NCBI RefSeq assembly: GCF_009937765.1
Contig: NZ_CP047089.1
Coordinates: 1,982,272 to 2,046,271 of the forward strand
DNA: 64,000 bases
Direction of reading: 5' to 3'
Source of the DNA: Bacillus pumilus
GTDB taxonomy: Bacteria > Bacillota > Bacilli > Bacillales > Bacillaceae
Shown here: piece by piece, positions 8,591 through 16,573 of the stretch
Layout of the letters: every line of letters begins with the position of its first letter
Position numbering within the stretch: position 1 is the stretch's first letter
Program-made: the position numbers and the translations under genes
The notes under the pieces: model-generated
The model's input: the letters and a program-made list of their open reading frames with translations, nothing else
Databases searched by the model: none
What the model was told of the DNA's origin: nothing

Positions 8591-10034
8591 AATGATGCTT
8601 AAAATGTGGCAGCAGGAGATGTATAAGCTCTTTGATACTCAGACGAAGCGGATCATTGTGATCTTATTCTTTTTATTTGCCGTCACAATGGGCGCCATCA
8701 TCGGATACAGTTTTACGGGTGTCTTTATGAAGGCATTCTTACATGGCGATGAACGTTCACTTGGATTACTCGTTGTGTCAATGGCGATCAATGCATCCAT
8801 CTTTACAAGTCTGTTATTCATTTTGATCAAGGTCAGAACGCCTGAGCAAGACCGTTTTTCTATGCAGCTCAGCTGGTTCCCGCTTTCTACTTTTCAGAAA
8901 AGCCTTGGATACTTTATTCCGATGGTGACAGTGGTGGCAGGGCTTGTTTTATTTTTTATCGGTATTCTGCTTTTACCTAATTTTATTGCCCAGGGAATAG
9001 GTGTTTATTTTATTGTTACGTTCTTTTTGATGGTGATTTTGCAATCGCTTTTTGTCTTAATGCTTTTGCAACTCATTTACAATATGACGTATTTGGTCGT
9101 TCTAAAATTAAAATTACCGTTGCAAAAATTTGCAGCGATCTTTGTTTTATTAGCACTGGTTGTAGCGTATGGAATGACGCATTTTGATATAAGTCAAATT
9201 CAGCAATCATATATACAGTTTGATTATCATTTGATGTATTTCACAGCACCGTTTTTCTTAGTGGCTCAAGGAATGTCTCCTGAAGGGGTAAACTATGCAA
9301 TCTTGATTCTGTTTATCCTTTTATCGACGTGTGGCGCTTTTCTTTCTCTTGCGATGATGCCGATTATGGCAGAGAAAAAAGCGTTAACCTTTTTAAACAA
9401 ATTGCCGTTCTCTTCTTCAAAAAAATGGTCACTGATTGTAAAGGAAATGAAATCACAGGTGCGAAATGAAGAAAACATTTTAAATTTTCTCATTCTCCTC
9501 ATTGTGATCTTATTCGTCCGTTATCAGTTTGGGTTCCGCTTTGAAGAAGAAGCATTTTTTGTTCTCTGTGCTCTCGCTGGATTAACCGCCTTCAATTCAT
9601 TTGGCAATGATAAACGAATGCTGGGGATGTACAAAACATTTGGCCTAAGATCGTGGGAAGTGGCTCTGTATAAGTTTATCGGGCTTTTGCTTGTTGGTGT
9701 AATGCAAATTGCCATCTTCATGCTGACAACGCTGACCCTTCCTGATCAAGTTTGGAACGTATTGATTGGGGCCGCTGTGCTATGCAATGCCACTGCGCTC
9801 TTTTATGTGGTAGGTATTTTACTTCCGCTTGATCGGAACAATCCCTACACAGGCATTTTTTCATTTGGAGCACTTATTTTACTCATGATTCCAATTGTTT
9901 TTATTGGAAACTATGTCATAGGGGAGTCGAGTCAAACGCTTCAGTGGCTGCTTGTAGCTGCATTTGAAGGTCTGCTCATCTTTGCCATATATAAAGGTTT
10001 TTCATGGAGGTATTCACATGATTCAACTTCTTAA
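8568..10034 (+). CDS. ABC transporter permease, multi-spanning membrane protein
   Basis: A 488-aa very hydrophobic protein with about twelve membrane segments and no recognisable catalytic motif. It overlaps the ATPase gene by 23 nt and is the obvious membrane partner. The ATG at 8568 has AGGGGTG about 9 nt upstream; a GTG at 8547 is possible but less likely. A central soluble stretch (KALTFLNKLPFSSSKKWSLIVKEMKSQVRNEEN) separates two membrane halves, as in two-domain permeases. It would export the 70-aa peptide or pump it away from the membrane. Family identification is weak and rests on position and topology. Confidence 0.75.
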   Translation: MKSLIISRMMLKMWQQEMYKLFDTQTKRIIVILFFLFAVTMGAIIGYSFTGVFMKAFLHGDERSLGLLVVSMAINASIFTSLLFILIKVRTPEQDRFSMQLSWFPLSTFQKSLGYFIPMVTVVAGLVLFFIGILLLPNFIAQGIGVYFIVTFFLMVILQSLFVLMLLQLIYNMTYLVVLKLKLPLQKFAAIFVLLALVVAYGMTHFDISQIQQSYIQFDYHLMYFTAPFFLVAQGMSPEGVNYAILILFILLSTCGAFLSLAMMPIMAEKKALTFLNKLPFSSSKKWSLIVKEMKSQVRNEENILNFLILLIVILFVRYQFGFRFEEEAFFVLCALAGLTAFNSFGNDKRMLGMYKTFGLRSWEVALYKFIGLLLVGVMQIAIFMLTTLTLPDQVWNVLIGAAVLCNATALFYVVGILLPLDRNNPYTGIFSFGALILLMIPIVFIGNYVIGESSQTLQWLLVAAFEGLLIFAIYKGFSWRYSHDSTS

Positions 10035-10923
10035 CAATAAGCTAAAGATTGAGCGGGTACCGGCACTCGCGCCGTATGTGACTTTACAAAAGAGACATCT
10101 CACGGATACGCAATATGGAAGCACACTCCCGATTAATGAAAGTGCCTATCATATGTTAACGAAAGTAGATGGCAAAAGGACAGAAGCGAGTATTACAGCA
10201 GAGCTCGCCGATTTGTTTCAAGTCGATGAGTCTGTGATTTCTCGAGACTTTTATCAACTGATGATGGGGTTGAATCAGCATCATTTACTGTCTATTCATT
10301 ATCAATCACCGTATCGGATTGTGACAGCTTGCTGTCAATTTTTCAAACAGTATCAATTGAAAATGAAGGAACGATTTGATTGCACTGGTCACTCGTTCCT
10401 TCATATTTTTGGGACAGCATTACTCATGGTGACACGTAAAATCATCTTTTTCTGGATGCTTTTTATGGTCATGGCAGGAATCGCTTTTTTATTCATTCCT
10501 GATCGATCAATTGCAGCCATTGCGATTTATTTTACAATTATTTATTTTGGATTAATTACCGGGACCGCCTTACATGAGGCAGCACACGGCTATGCGCATC
10601 GTAAATTTGCGGGACGGGATGGTCCACAAGGTTTTTTTGCGAGTGATATGATGTCTGTGAAATTTGTGAGACCTGTATTAGATCCGTTTCAGAAAAAGCA
10701 GGTATGGATTACCTTGCTTGGGCCGCTTGTCCCAGGTGTGATCGGAGCAGCAGGGATCATTTTGACCGTATTATGTCTAAAAGAAAATCCAATTTCAACA
10801 GGTTTCTTTATTTTTTCTATCACGTATTTTATTCAATTACTCTATCTTCTTCCTTTTATGGGGGATGGTAAATCTATTATGAAGCAGCTATTGCTTGGGG
10901 GAATGGGAGGACAACGATCATGA
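10018..10923 (+). CDS. PqqD-like domain fused to M50-type membrane metalloprotease
   Basis: A 301-aa protein starting at the ATG at 10018, 8 nt after GGAGG, overlapping the permease gene by 17 nt. Residues 10-95 resemble the PqqD/RiPP-recognition fold: LPINESAYHMLTKVDGKRT followed by an acidic helix and a two-residue turn. Residues 130-280 hold four or five membrane segments with the zinc motif HEAAH (186-190) and the distal LPFMGDGKS (third ligand Asp283), diagnostic of M50/S2P-like proteases. PqqD-like domains bind leader peptides, so the likely job is to recognise and cut the 70-aa precursor at the membrane. YydH of the B. subtilis epipeptide cluster is a functional parallel, but no radical-SAM enzyme is present here. 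Confidence 0.8.
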   Translation: MIQLLNNKLKIERVPALAPYVTLQKRHLTDTQYGSTLPINESAYHMLTKVDGKRTEASITAELADLFQVDESVISRDFYQLMMGLNQHHLLSIHYQSPYRIVTACCQFFKQYQLKMKERFDCTGHSFLHIFGTALLMVTRKIIFFWMLFMVMAGIAFLFIPDRSIAAIAIYFTIIYFGLITGTALHEAAHGYAHRKFAGRDGPQGFFASDMMSVKFVRPVLDPFQKKQVWITLLGPLVPGVIGAAGIILTVLCLKENPISTGFFIFSITYFIQLLYLLPFMGDGKSIMKQLLLGGMGGQRS

Positions 10924-11201
10924 ACGTACAGGCGATGAAACAAGGTGCAATTGTTGGTGGTTTTCTTGGGTTTTTAGGCTTTCCGATGCTGACAATCGGT
11001 GTATTGTTCTATCATTTATTTCAATCAAAAACGAATGATGCTTTATTATTTAACAGCCTCGCTTTTGAGATGGAAGGTTCATCCGCATTTACTTTTCAGA
11101 TCAAGCCAAACTTTTTTATTTATATGATGGTGATTTTTGCCGCGAGTTTTCTCATTGTGGCCATCTTATCAGCCATGAAGCAGAAAAAAGCGAAAGGTTA
11201 G
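10920..11201 (+). CDS. Small two-helix membrane protein, possible immunity protein
   Basis: A 93-aa protein whose ATG overlaps the stop of the protease gene (ATGA), so it is translationally coupled and the last gene of the cluster. Two hydrophobic segments (about residues 8-35 and 66-85) flank a short extracellular loop, ending in a basic tail (KQKKAKG). Small basic membrane proteins at the end of peptide clusters are often self-immunity factors. This is an inference from position; I recognise no family. Confidence 0.7.
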   Translation: MNVQAMKQGAIVGGFLGFLGFPMLTIGVLFYHLFQSKTNDALLFNSLAFEMEGSSAFTFQIKPNFFIYMMVIFAASFLIVAILSAMKQKKAKG

Positions 11202-11225
11202 GAGAATTCTCCTAATCTTTTTTTG
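11198..11225 (+). terminator. Terminator of the peptide cluster
   Basis: The 18-bp palindrome TTAGGAGAATTCTCCTAA, which includes the stop codon, is followed by a run of T. Confidence 0.8.
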
Positions 11226-11251
11226 TATATTAAACCAAATATTAGTATAAT
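11223..11251 (+). promoter_or_regulatory. SigA-type promoter of the lipoprotein gene
   Basis: TTGTAT, 17 nt, TATAAT, about 30 nt upstream of the start codon. With the preceding terminator it shows that the lipoprotein gene is a separate unit. Confidence 0.75.
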
Positions 11252-11281
11252 AGAAAATAAAAAACATCAAAGGGGATCTCA

Positions 11282-11962
11282 ATGTTAAAAAAATGGAGTG
11301 TTCTTATATTCACTTTTGTTCTATTAGCAGGATGCGGCGAGAAGGCCGAAGAAACCACACAAACTGAGAAGACGGTATCAGAAAAACCTGCAACAGAAAA
11401 AAATAAAAAAACAGCAACTCAAAATGAAATAACTATCGAACCTATGAAACTAACAAAAAATGAAAAAAATCTTCTGGAATCATTATCAGATAAATCATTT
11501 GAAGCGATGACAGTGAAGGGATTAAAAGAAAGTGTCAAAAGTGTTTCCTTGATCGGTTTGCATTACAAGGATGGACAATTATTGAAAGAAGATACAAAAA
11601 AAATTACCCTGAAACTTCATCAAAATGGTGTCGATAACAGTGTCAAATTTATCTATCAGCTAGAAGAGAAAAAAGATGATCTGCTAAAAGTAACGTATAG
11701 CTTGTGGAAAGATAAGGAGCAGAGCGAACAAACGAAGCTCGCCACTAGCGTTGATTTTAAACAGGACGTGGGAGGAAACACAACGATATCAGAAACAGAT
11801 ATTTTTCACATGTCTCCTGGAGAGAAAAAATTAATTTCTATTACCATCACGACTGGAATGAACTATGAGTTTTCTGGTTTAACAAATTCTGAAAAGATTC
11901 TAAAAGAAGAATTAAAAAATGTGAAGCAGGCTTATTTGGTGTATTTGCAACTCGATAAATAA
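11282..11962 (+). CDS. Putative secreted lipoprotein of unknown function
   Basis: A 226-aa protein with a lipoprotein signal peptide: basic MLKKW, a hydrophobic core and the lipobox LLAGC with Cys18. A low-complexity Glu/Lys/Thr-rich linker (about residues 20-50) leads to a globular domain of roughly 170 residues. I recognise no family. It is expected to be anchored on the outer face of the membrane. Preceded by its own SigA promoter and RBS AAAGGGG. It lies between the peptide cluster and a tRNA gene and may be accessory DNA; there is no evidence that it belongs to the peptide system. Confidence 0.8.
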   Translation: MLKKWSVLIFTFVLLAGCGEKAEETTQTEKTVSEKPATEKNKKTATQNEITIEPMKLTKNEKNLLESLSDKSFEAMTVKGLKESVKSVSLIGLHYKDGQLLKEDTKKITLKLHQNGVDNSVKFIYQLEEKKDDLLKVTYSLWKDKEQSEQTKLATSVDFKQDVGGNTTISETDIFHMSPGEKKLISITITTGMNYEFSGLTNSEKILKEELKNVKQAYLVYLQLDK

Positions 11963-11979
11963 CTATCGTAATATATACG

Positions 11980-12019
11980 GAGAATATGAAGTTTTTTGAC
12001 GAAAAATCTTCATATTCTC
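11980..12019. terminator. Long hairpin after the lipoprotein gene
   Basis: GAGAATATGAAG (11980-11991) pairs perfectly with CTTCATATTCTC (12008-12019). No T-run follows, so termination would be weak in this direction; the tRNA promoter begins immediately after. Confidence 0.5.
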
Positions 12020-12048
12020 TTGACGAATTGTTAAGAAAGTTGTAACAT
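12020..12048 (+). promoter_or_regulatory. Promoter of tRNA-Gly
   Basis: TTGACG, 17 nt, TAACAT, about 40 nt before the tRNA 5' end. Confidence 0.55.
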
Positions 12049-12089
12049 AATAAAAGTCAACGCGATGACGTTGCTTTTTAAAAATTGAT

Positions 12090-12163
12090 GCGGGTGTAGT
12101 TTAGTGGTAAAACCTCAGCCTTCCAAGCTGATGTCGTGAGTTCGATTCTCATCACCCGCTCCA
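12090..12163 (+). tRNA. tRNA-Gly (anticodon TCC)
   Basis: 74 nt including an encoded CCA. Acceptor stem GCGGGTG pairs with CACCCGC. The anticodon stem TCAGC/GCTGA encloses the loop CTTCCAA with anticodon TCC, and the T loop is GTTCGATTC. Reads GGA/GGG glycine codons. Confidence 0.97.
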
Positions 12164-12181
12164 ATACATAATTTTGTTTAT

Positions 12182-12226
12182 AACGCAGTATTTCGTTTCA
12201 TAGATAAACGAAGTGTTGCGTTTTTT
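12182..12226 (+). terminator. Terminator of tRNA-Gly
   Basis: AACGCA...TTTCGTTT pairs with AAACGAA...TTGCGTT in an interrupted stem, followed by TTTTTT. Confidence 0.75.
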
Positions 12227-12245
12227 ATTATGTCAGTATAATGTG

Positions 12246-12275
12246 AAAAAGCACTGTCAATCTAAAGTGCTTTTT
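12246..12275 (-). terminator. Terminator overlapping the end of the 12262-12858 gene
   Basis: AAAAAGCACT (12246-12255) pairs with AGTGCTTTTT (12266-12275). It functions in the minus direction and overlaps the last codons of the gene. Confidence 0.75.
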
Positions 12276-12858
12276 CAATAAGTTCATATTTACTTTCTCC
12301 ACCATGTATCTGTACAAACATCTTCGTCAAGGATTGAATGAGAGCTTCACTCTTTTCCCGGGAAATAGATGGCGGAAACAGGATAATTTGCAGAATGTTT
12401 TTTGTGCCTTGAGAAATGTGAGCTTTACTTGGTTGAGAAAATAATCCTTTAAGTCCTGCTTTGTCTTGCCATTCAATGTGACCAGTCTCATGTTTTGCTA
12501 GTGAAAGTGGCTCTTCTACGCGATCAGCATCGAAGGTCAATATAGGCAAGAAATATTTTAAAGAGAAAAAGATCGACAAATCCTGTACGGAATTGGTCGA
12601 GTCAATAAATTGTTCCTTTTGGATATCCGCAAGAATTGGCAGGAAAGGAACGTCTTTTAAAAGATCCGTCCATTCTTTGATTGCTGGTACTTCCTCTAAG
12701 ACTTTATCTTCGTATTCAAAGAATAAAGATTCTTGAAACAGGCGTAACCGGCCTTTTAACATTTGAGGGGATGTGCCAACTTCAATATGAGAATATTCAA
12801 TCTGTCCAACATGGATAGACGGGTTTTCAGGATGAGAAATTTCCATATGTATCTTCAC
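12262..12858 (-). CDS. Hypothetical protein, 198 aa
   Basis: A soluble acidic protein of 198 aa with no signal peptide or membrane segment. The start MKIHMEISHPENPSIHVGQIEY suggests a beta-rich N-terminal part; the C-terminal region (NILQIILFPPSISREKSEALIQSLTKMFVQIHGG) looks helical. I do not recognise the family. It is divergent from queG, with 80 nt between the two starts. No catalytic motif is visible. Confidence 0.8.
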   Translation of the reverse strand: MKIHMEISHPENPSIHVGQIEYSHIEVGTSPQMLKGRLRLFQESLFFEYEDKVLEEVPAIKEWTDLLKDVPFLPILADIQKEQFIDSTNSVQDLSIFFSLKYFLPILTFDADRVEEPLSLAKHETGHIEWQDKAGLKGLFSQPSKAHISQGTKNILQIILFPPSISREKSEALIQSLTKMFVQIHGGESKYELIEKAL

Positions 12859-12938
12859 AGTGACTCACTCCAATCGGTCGTGATACACTCGTATTATACT
12901 GAAAACAACAGAAGAAACAAAGAAAGGAGGTTTGCAAG

Positions 12939-14090
12939 GTGATTCATGTTGGAGAATTAAAAGAAGAATTGATTCAATATGCGAAAGAAATTGGTGTTGA
13001 TAAAATCCGATTTGCAAGTGCTGATACATTTGATTCATTAAAAGACCGCCTCATCTTACATGAATCGTTAGGGTATTTGTCAGGCTTTGAAGAGCCTGAT
13101 ATCGAAAAACGAACAAACCCTTCTTTGCTGCTTCCGAAGGCCAAATCAATTGTTGCGATAGCGCTCGCATATCCTTCTAAAATGAAAGATGCTCCTCGAA
13201 GTACAAAGGATGCAAGAAGAGGGATCTTCTGCCGTGCCTCTTGGGGAACAGACTATCATGTTGTGCTGAAAAAAAAGCTCGACATGCTTGAAGAATTCTT
13301 GCGTAGCAAACATGTCGACATCCGAACAAAATCAATGGTGGACACAGGTGAACTGTCTGATCGTGCAGTAGCGGAACGCGCTGGCATCGGTTTTAGTGCG
13401 AAGAACTGTATGATTATCACGCCAGAGTTTGGGTCTTATGTGTATTTGGCCGAAATGATCACAAATGTCCCCTTTGAACCGGATGAGAAAATTGAAGACC
13501 AGTGCGGGACGTGTAATAAATGTGTCGATTCGTGTCCAACTGGTGCACTTGTGAATCCAGGGCAACTGAATTCACAACGATGTATTTCCTTTTTAACGCA
13601 AACAAAAGGGTTTTTGCCTGACGAATTTCGTTCGAAAATAGGAAATCGATTGTATGGGTGTGATACGTGCCAAATTGTCTGCCCGATCAATAAAGGAAAG
13701 GACTTTCACCTGCATCCTGAAATGGAGCCGGACCCAGAAATTGCGAAGCCGCTCTTAAAGCCGCTTCTTACGATCAGTAATCGTGAGTTTAAAGAAAAAT
13801 ACGGTCATGTTTCAGGTTCATGGCGGGGGAAAAAGCCGATTCAGCGAAATGCAATTTTGGCACTCGCTCATTTTAAAGATACCTCTGCCTTACCAGTGTT
13901 AATTGAGTTGATGCACAAGGACCCAAGACCGGTCATTCGGGGAACGGCTGCTTGGGCAATTGGCAAAATTGGCGACGATCAGCAGCTTCCAGAGCTGGAA
14001 AAAGCCCTTGAACGGGAAAGTGATGAAGAAGCAAAAGAGGAGATTGTGAAAGGGATTGAGCTTTTACAGACACCTTTAAATACTAAATAA
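12939..14090 (+). CDS. queG: Epoxyqueuosine reductase QueG (YhbA)
   Basis: A 383-aa cytosolic enzyme that reduces epoxyqueuosine to queuosine at position 34 of Asp, Asn, His and Tyr tRNAs, the last step of queuosine synthesis, using cobalamin and two 4Fe-4S clusters. Cluster ligands are visible as CGTCNKCVDSCP (Cys189, 192, 195, 199) and CDTCQIVCP (Cys241, 244, 248). The catalytic Asp135 lies in MVDTGELSDR. HEAT-like repeats form the tail from about residue 300 (IQRNAILALAHF, VIRGTAAWAIGKIG). Start is GTG with AAAGGAGG 8 nt upstream. Matches B. subtilis yhbA in position and length. Confidence 0.96.
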   Translation: MIHVGELKEELIQYAKEIGVDKIRFASADTFDSLKDRLILHESLGYLSGFEEPDIEKRTNPSLLLPKAKSIVAIALAYPSKMKDAPRSTKDARRGIFCRASWGTDYHVVLKKKLDMLEEFLRSKHVDIRTKSMVDTGELSDRAVAERAGIGFSAKNCMIITPEFGSYVYLAEMITNVPFEPDEKIEDQCGTCNKCVDSCPTGALVNPGQLNSQRCISFLTQTKGFLPDEFRSKIGNRLYGCDTCQIVCPINKGKDFHLHPEMEPDPEIAKPLLKPLLTISNREFKEKYGHVSGSWRGKKPIQRNAILALAHFKDTSALPVLIELMHKDPRPVIRGTAAWAIGKIGDDQQLPELEKALERESDEEAKEEIVKGIELLQTPLNTK

Positions 14091-14151
14091 CATCCCTGTG
14101 AACATAGAATGAACCAAACAGAGATTTTAAAAAATGTTTGGTGGTGTCTGT

Positions 14152-15054
14152 GTGAAACAATTATTAGAGAAAACTTTAGAAGACAGGCTGGCGTATTTAA
14201 TCAATGACCGTGCAATCAAACAACCACAGCTCATGTCTGATGTGGAAGCAGTCGAACGGAAAAAAGAACTTTTTGCTAGAAGACAGGTGGAGATTGTCAA
14301 AGCGAAAGCCAAAGCAACACTCCTCGATTCTTCGATTCAGGATGACGGGGCTCAGCATGTGCAGTATCTCGCTCATCTTACTTATGTATGCAAGGATGTA
14401 GACGAATCTTTTTATTTAGAGGAGCAGGTAGAAAAAAGAGAAGCGTTCCTTTACAACGACATGCTTGTGAAAGACCGGTTGATGATAGAAAAGCGCCAAA
14501 TGGAAGATCAAGTGGATGAGCGTTTTCAAACCGAAGAACAGTTTGGGAGAGCCTTTCACTATGACCGACGGGCAGCTGTGCAATATGCGGAGACGTACTG
14601 GAATAAACGAAATCCTGCCTATAAAAATTTTGAAGATAACTGCACAAATTTTATTTCACAATGCTTGAAGGCTGGAAATGCGCCAACGAGAGGGTATCCG
14701 AACCGCGGATCTGGCTGGTGGGTACGGCCGCATACGTGGAGCTATAGCTGGACAGTAGCTCATTCGATGAAAAATTATTTAGCAAATTCGAAAGCGGGTT
14801 TAAGAGCACAGAAACTCAAAGATGCACAGGAACTTCAAATTGGTGATGTCATTTGCTACGATTTTGAGGGAGATGGCAGGTATAATCATACAACCATTGT
14901 TGTCGATCACGATAAAGGTGGAATGCCTCTTGTGAATGCTCAGACATATGACAGTCGAATGCGTTATTGGTCGTATGAGGATTCAACCGCCTATACACCA
15001 GCTATTCGATATATGTTTTTTCACATTTTGGACGATGCCGCGAAGGATAGTTAA
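14152..15054 (+). CDS. yhbB: Amidase-domain protein YhbB
   Basis: A 300-aa protein with a C-terminal amidase-like (Amidase_6) domain: YDRRAAVQYAETYWNKRNPAYKNF, then NCTNFISQC with the putative catalytic Cys, and later YNHTTIVVDH with a candidate His. The N-terminal half (about 1-140) is charged and helical. I chose the GTG at 14152 because GGTGGTG precedes it at suitable spacing; an ATG at 14134 in the same frame has no RBS. No signal peptide is visible, so it may act in the cytoplasm or on the spore. Located between queG and trmL as in B. subtilis, where yhbB is uncharacterised. Confidence 0.85.
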   Translation: MKQLLEKTLEDRLAYLINDRAIKQPQLMSDVEAVERKKELFARRQVEIVKAKAKATLLDSSIQDDGAQHVQYLAHLTYVCKDVDESFYLEEQVEKREAFLYNDMLVKDRLMIEKRQMEDQVDERFQTEEQFGRAFHYDRRAAVQYAETYWNKRNPAYKNFEDNCTNFISQCLKAGNAPTRGYPNRGSGWWVRPHTWSYSWTVAHSMKNYLANSKAGLRAQKLKDAQELQIGDVICYDFEGDGRYNHTTIVVDHDKGGMPLVNAQTYDSRMRYWSYEDSTAYTPAIRYMFFHILDDAAKDS

Positions 15055-15097
15055 TGGTATAATGTTGAGCGGAAAAGAAAATTAGAGGTGAACTTTT

Positions 15098-15571
15098 TTG
15101 GGACTTCATGTCGTTTTATATCAACCAGAGATTCCAGCTAATACTGGAAATATTGCGCGTACATGTGCAGCAACAAATACAACCCTTCATCTGATTCGTC
15201 CGCTTGGTTTTTCGACAGATGATAAAATGCTGAAGCGTGCAGGACTCGATTATTGGAAATATGCCAATGTAGTCTATCATGACTCGCTTGATGAATTGTT
15301 TGAGGCTCATCCAAAGGGGCAATTCTTCTATATCACAAAATTTGGCCAAAAGCCGCATACGACATTTGATTACTCTCAGCTAGATGAAGACTATTTCTTC
15401 GTATTTGGCAGAGAGACAAGTGGGTTACCGAAAGATTTGATCGAGCGGAATATGGACCGCTGTCTTCGTTTACCGATGACAGAACATGTTCGTTCTCTGA
15501 ATCTATCGAATACGGCAGCAATTCTTGTGTATGAAGCACTTCGCCAGCAGCAATACCGTGATCTGATTTGA
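15098..15571 (+). CDS. trmL: tRNA (cytidine/uridine-2'-O-)-methyltransferase TrmL (CspR)
   Basis: A 157-aa SPOUT methyltransferase that 2'-O-methylates the wobble nucleotide 34 of some leucine tRNAs using S-adenosylmethionine. The trefoil-knot motifs are complete: GNIARTCAATN near residue 17, GRETSGLP near 108 and LNLSNTAAILVYEALRQQ at the C-terminus. The TTG start has AGAGGTG 7 nt upstream. Known as cspR in older B. subtilis annotation, in the same position after yhbB. A hairpin terminator follows. Confidence 0.95.
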   Translation: MGLHVVLYQPEIPANTGNIARTCAATNTTLHLIRPLGFSTDDKMLKRAGLDYWKYANVVYHDSLDELFEAHPKGQFFYITKFGQKPHTTFDYSQLDEDYFFVFGRETSGLPKDLIERNMDRCLRLPMTEHVRSLNLSNTAAILVYEALRQQQYRDLI

Positions 15572-15581
15572 GGTCATAATG

Positions 15582-15611
15582 AAAGCCGGGATACTGATCT
15601 CGGCTTTTTTT
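15582..15611 (+). terminator. Terminator after trmL
   Basis: AAAGCCGGGAT pairs with ATCTCGGCTTT (one G-T pair), followed by T. Confidence 0.85.
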
Positions 15612-15662
15612 ATGTGAGATAAGAAACAAAAAGAAGGAAAATACGACACTTTTATACTTTTT

Positions 15663-15691
15663 TTGACATGTAAAAAAATAGGTAGTATGAT
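15663..15691 (+). promoter_or_regulatory. SigA promoter of the YncM-like gene
   Basis: TTGACA, 17 nt, TATGAT: a strong SigA promoter 50 nt before the start codon. Confidence 0.8.
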
Positions 15692-15697
15692 AGATAA

Positions 15698-15711
15698 TGA
15701 TAACGTTTTCA
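15698..15711 (+). promoter_or_regulatory. Catabolite response element (cre)
   Basis: TGATAACGTTTTCA just downstream of the -10 matches the CcpA site with one deviation. Its position suggests roadblock repression by CcpA when glucose is present. Confidence 0.65.
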
Positions 15712-15741
15712 AATAATGAATCCATTAGGAGGAAAAATGAG

Positions 15742-16449
15742 ATGAAAAAGCTACTGATCACTAGTGCCATTAGCTCAGCTATTTTATTGGGGGCGATTCC
15801 AGTCAGTGTCCCAGGTCTTTCTCAGACGCAGGAAATAGAAGCAGCGCAATTATCGAAAGGTATCGGCGGACGTACTTAAATCAATAGCAATGGGTCCATA
15901 TTGGTCACAAAGATTCAACTCCCTTCCGCAATGAGTGTATCAAATGGGACAGCTTATATTTATTCTGGATTCACAGGGTCAAAGGAAGCGGATATTGGTC
16001 TTCAATACAGTTCAACATATAATGTGTGGAAACCTACGATGAAAGTAGGAGCAAATAATCAAGAAACCTATATCGAAGGAAAAAATGATTTTACGTATAC
16101 AAAAGGGTTTAAGCCTGGAAGTATTGTGCAAATGACCATTTATAAAAACTTGAATGGACATACAAGAGCAACGTTCTGGGGGACAAATAATGTTGGTTAT
16201 ACTGGGCGTATTATCACGGAAATCCAAAACTCTAACATTGGTTCTGTGACGAAGTGGAAATTACTGTCGACAGTAGCAGTGACTGACGATATCTATCGGA
16301 AAGATATTCGTGCGAACTTCTCTACTCGTTTTACTGACATCACATTAGACAGTCGTGCCGTCACACCTGTGATTGATACGCAAGACTTTACGTCCATTCA
16401 AGTATCAGGGAATACAGTAAATATGCAGGTGTTAAAAACAACGAATTAA
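15742..16449 (+). pseudogene. YncM-like secreted protein gene interrupted by an in-frame stop
   Basis: The ATG at 15742 with AGGAGG upstream starts a signal peptide (MKKLLITSAISSAILLGA) and 46 codons ending KGIGGRT followed by TAA at 15877-15879. The same frame then continues without another stop to 16449, reading [15 protein letters not shown] and a conserved secreted domain ([36 protein letters not shown]). From memory B. subtilis YncM has a Tyr at the stop position, so one base change (TAY to TAA) would explain it. Together the parts give about 235 residues. The sequence is otherwise undamaged, so the change is recent, or it is a sequencing error. Function of YncM is unknown. Confidence 0.75.
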
Positions 16450-16451
16450 AT

Positions 16452-16487
16452 AAAAAAGGATGTTCCCTCATGGAACATCCTTTTTTT
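16452..16487. terminator. Bidirectional terminator
   Basis: AAAAAAGGATGTTCC pairs with GGAACATCCTTTTTTT; serves the pseudogene and the convergent 28-aa peptide gene. Confidence 0.9.
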
Positions 16488-16573
16488 CATTTACCAGGCT
16501 TGCCTTCGTAGCCAGCTGTGAAAATGGATACTAAAAACGTAATGATGACGCCCATCATAATGACCGTTCTCAT
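16487..16573 (-). CDS. 28-aa small membrane peptide
   Basis: On the minus strand an ATG at 16573 is preceded by AGGGGGAG about 6 nt upstream and encodes MRTVIMMGVIITFLVSIF followed by the tail TAGYEGKPGK and a TGA. It has one hydrophobic helix with a short polar tail. It ends exactly at a strong bidirectional terminator. The RBS, helix and terminator together support a real small gene; I cannot name a family or function. Confidence 0.6.
   Translation of the reverse strand: MRTVIMMGVIITFLVSIFTAGYEGKPGK

Noticed and set aside
12090-12163. tRNA-Gly as attachment site of an island containing the peptide cluster
   Set aside because: I found no direct repeat of the tRNA 3' end upstream and no integrase gene; the neighbouring genes have their own promoters and terminators.
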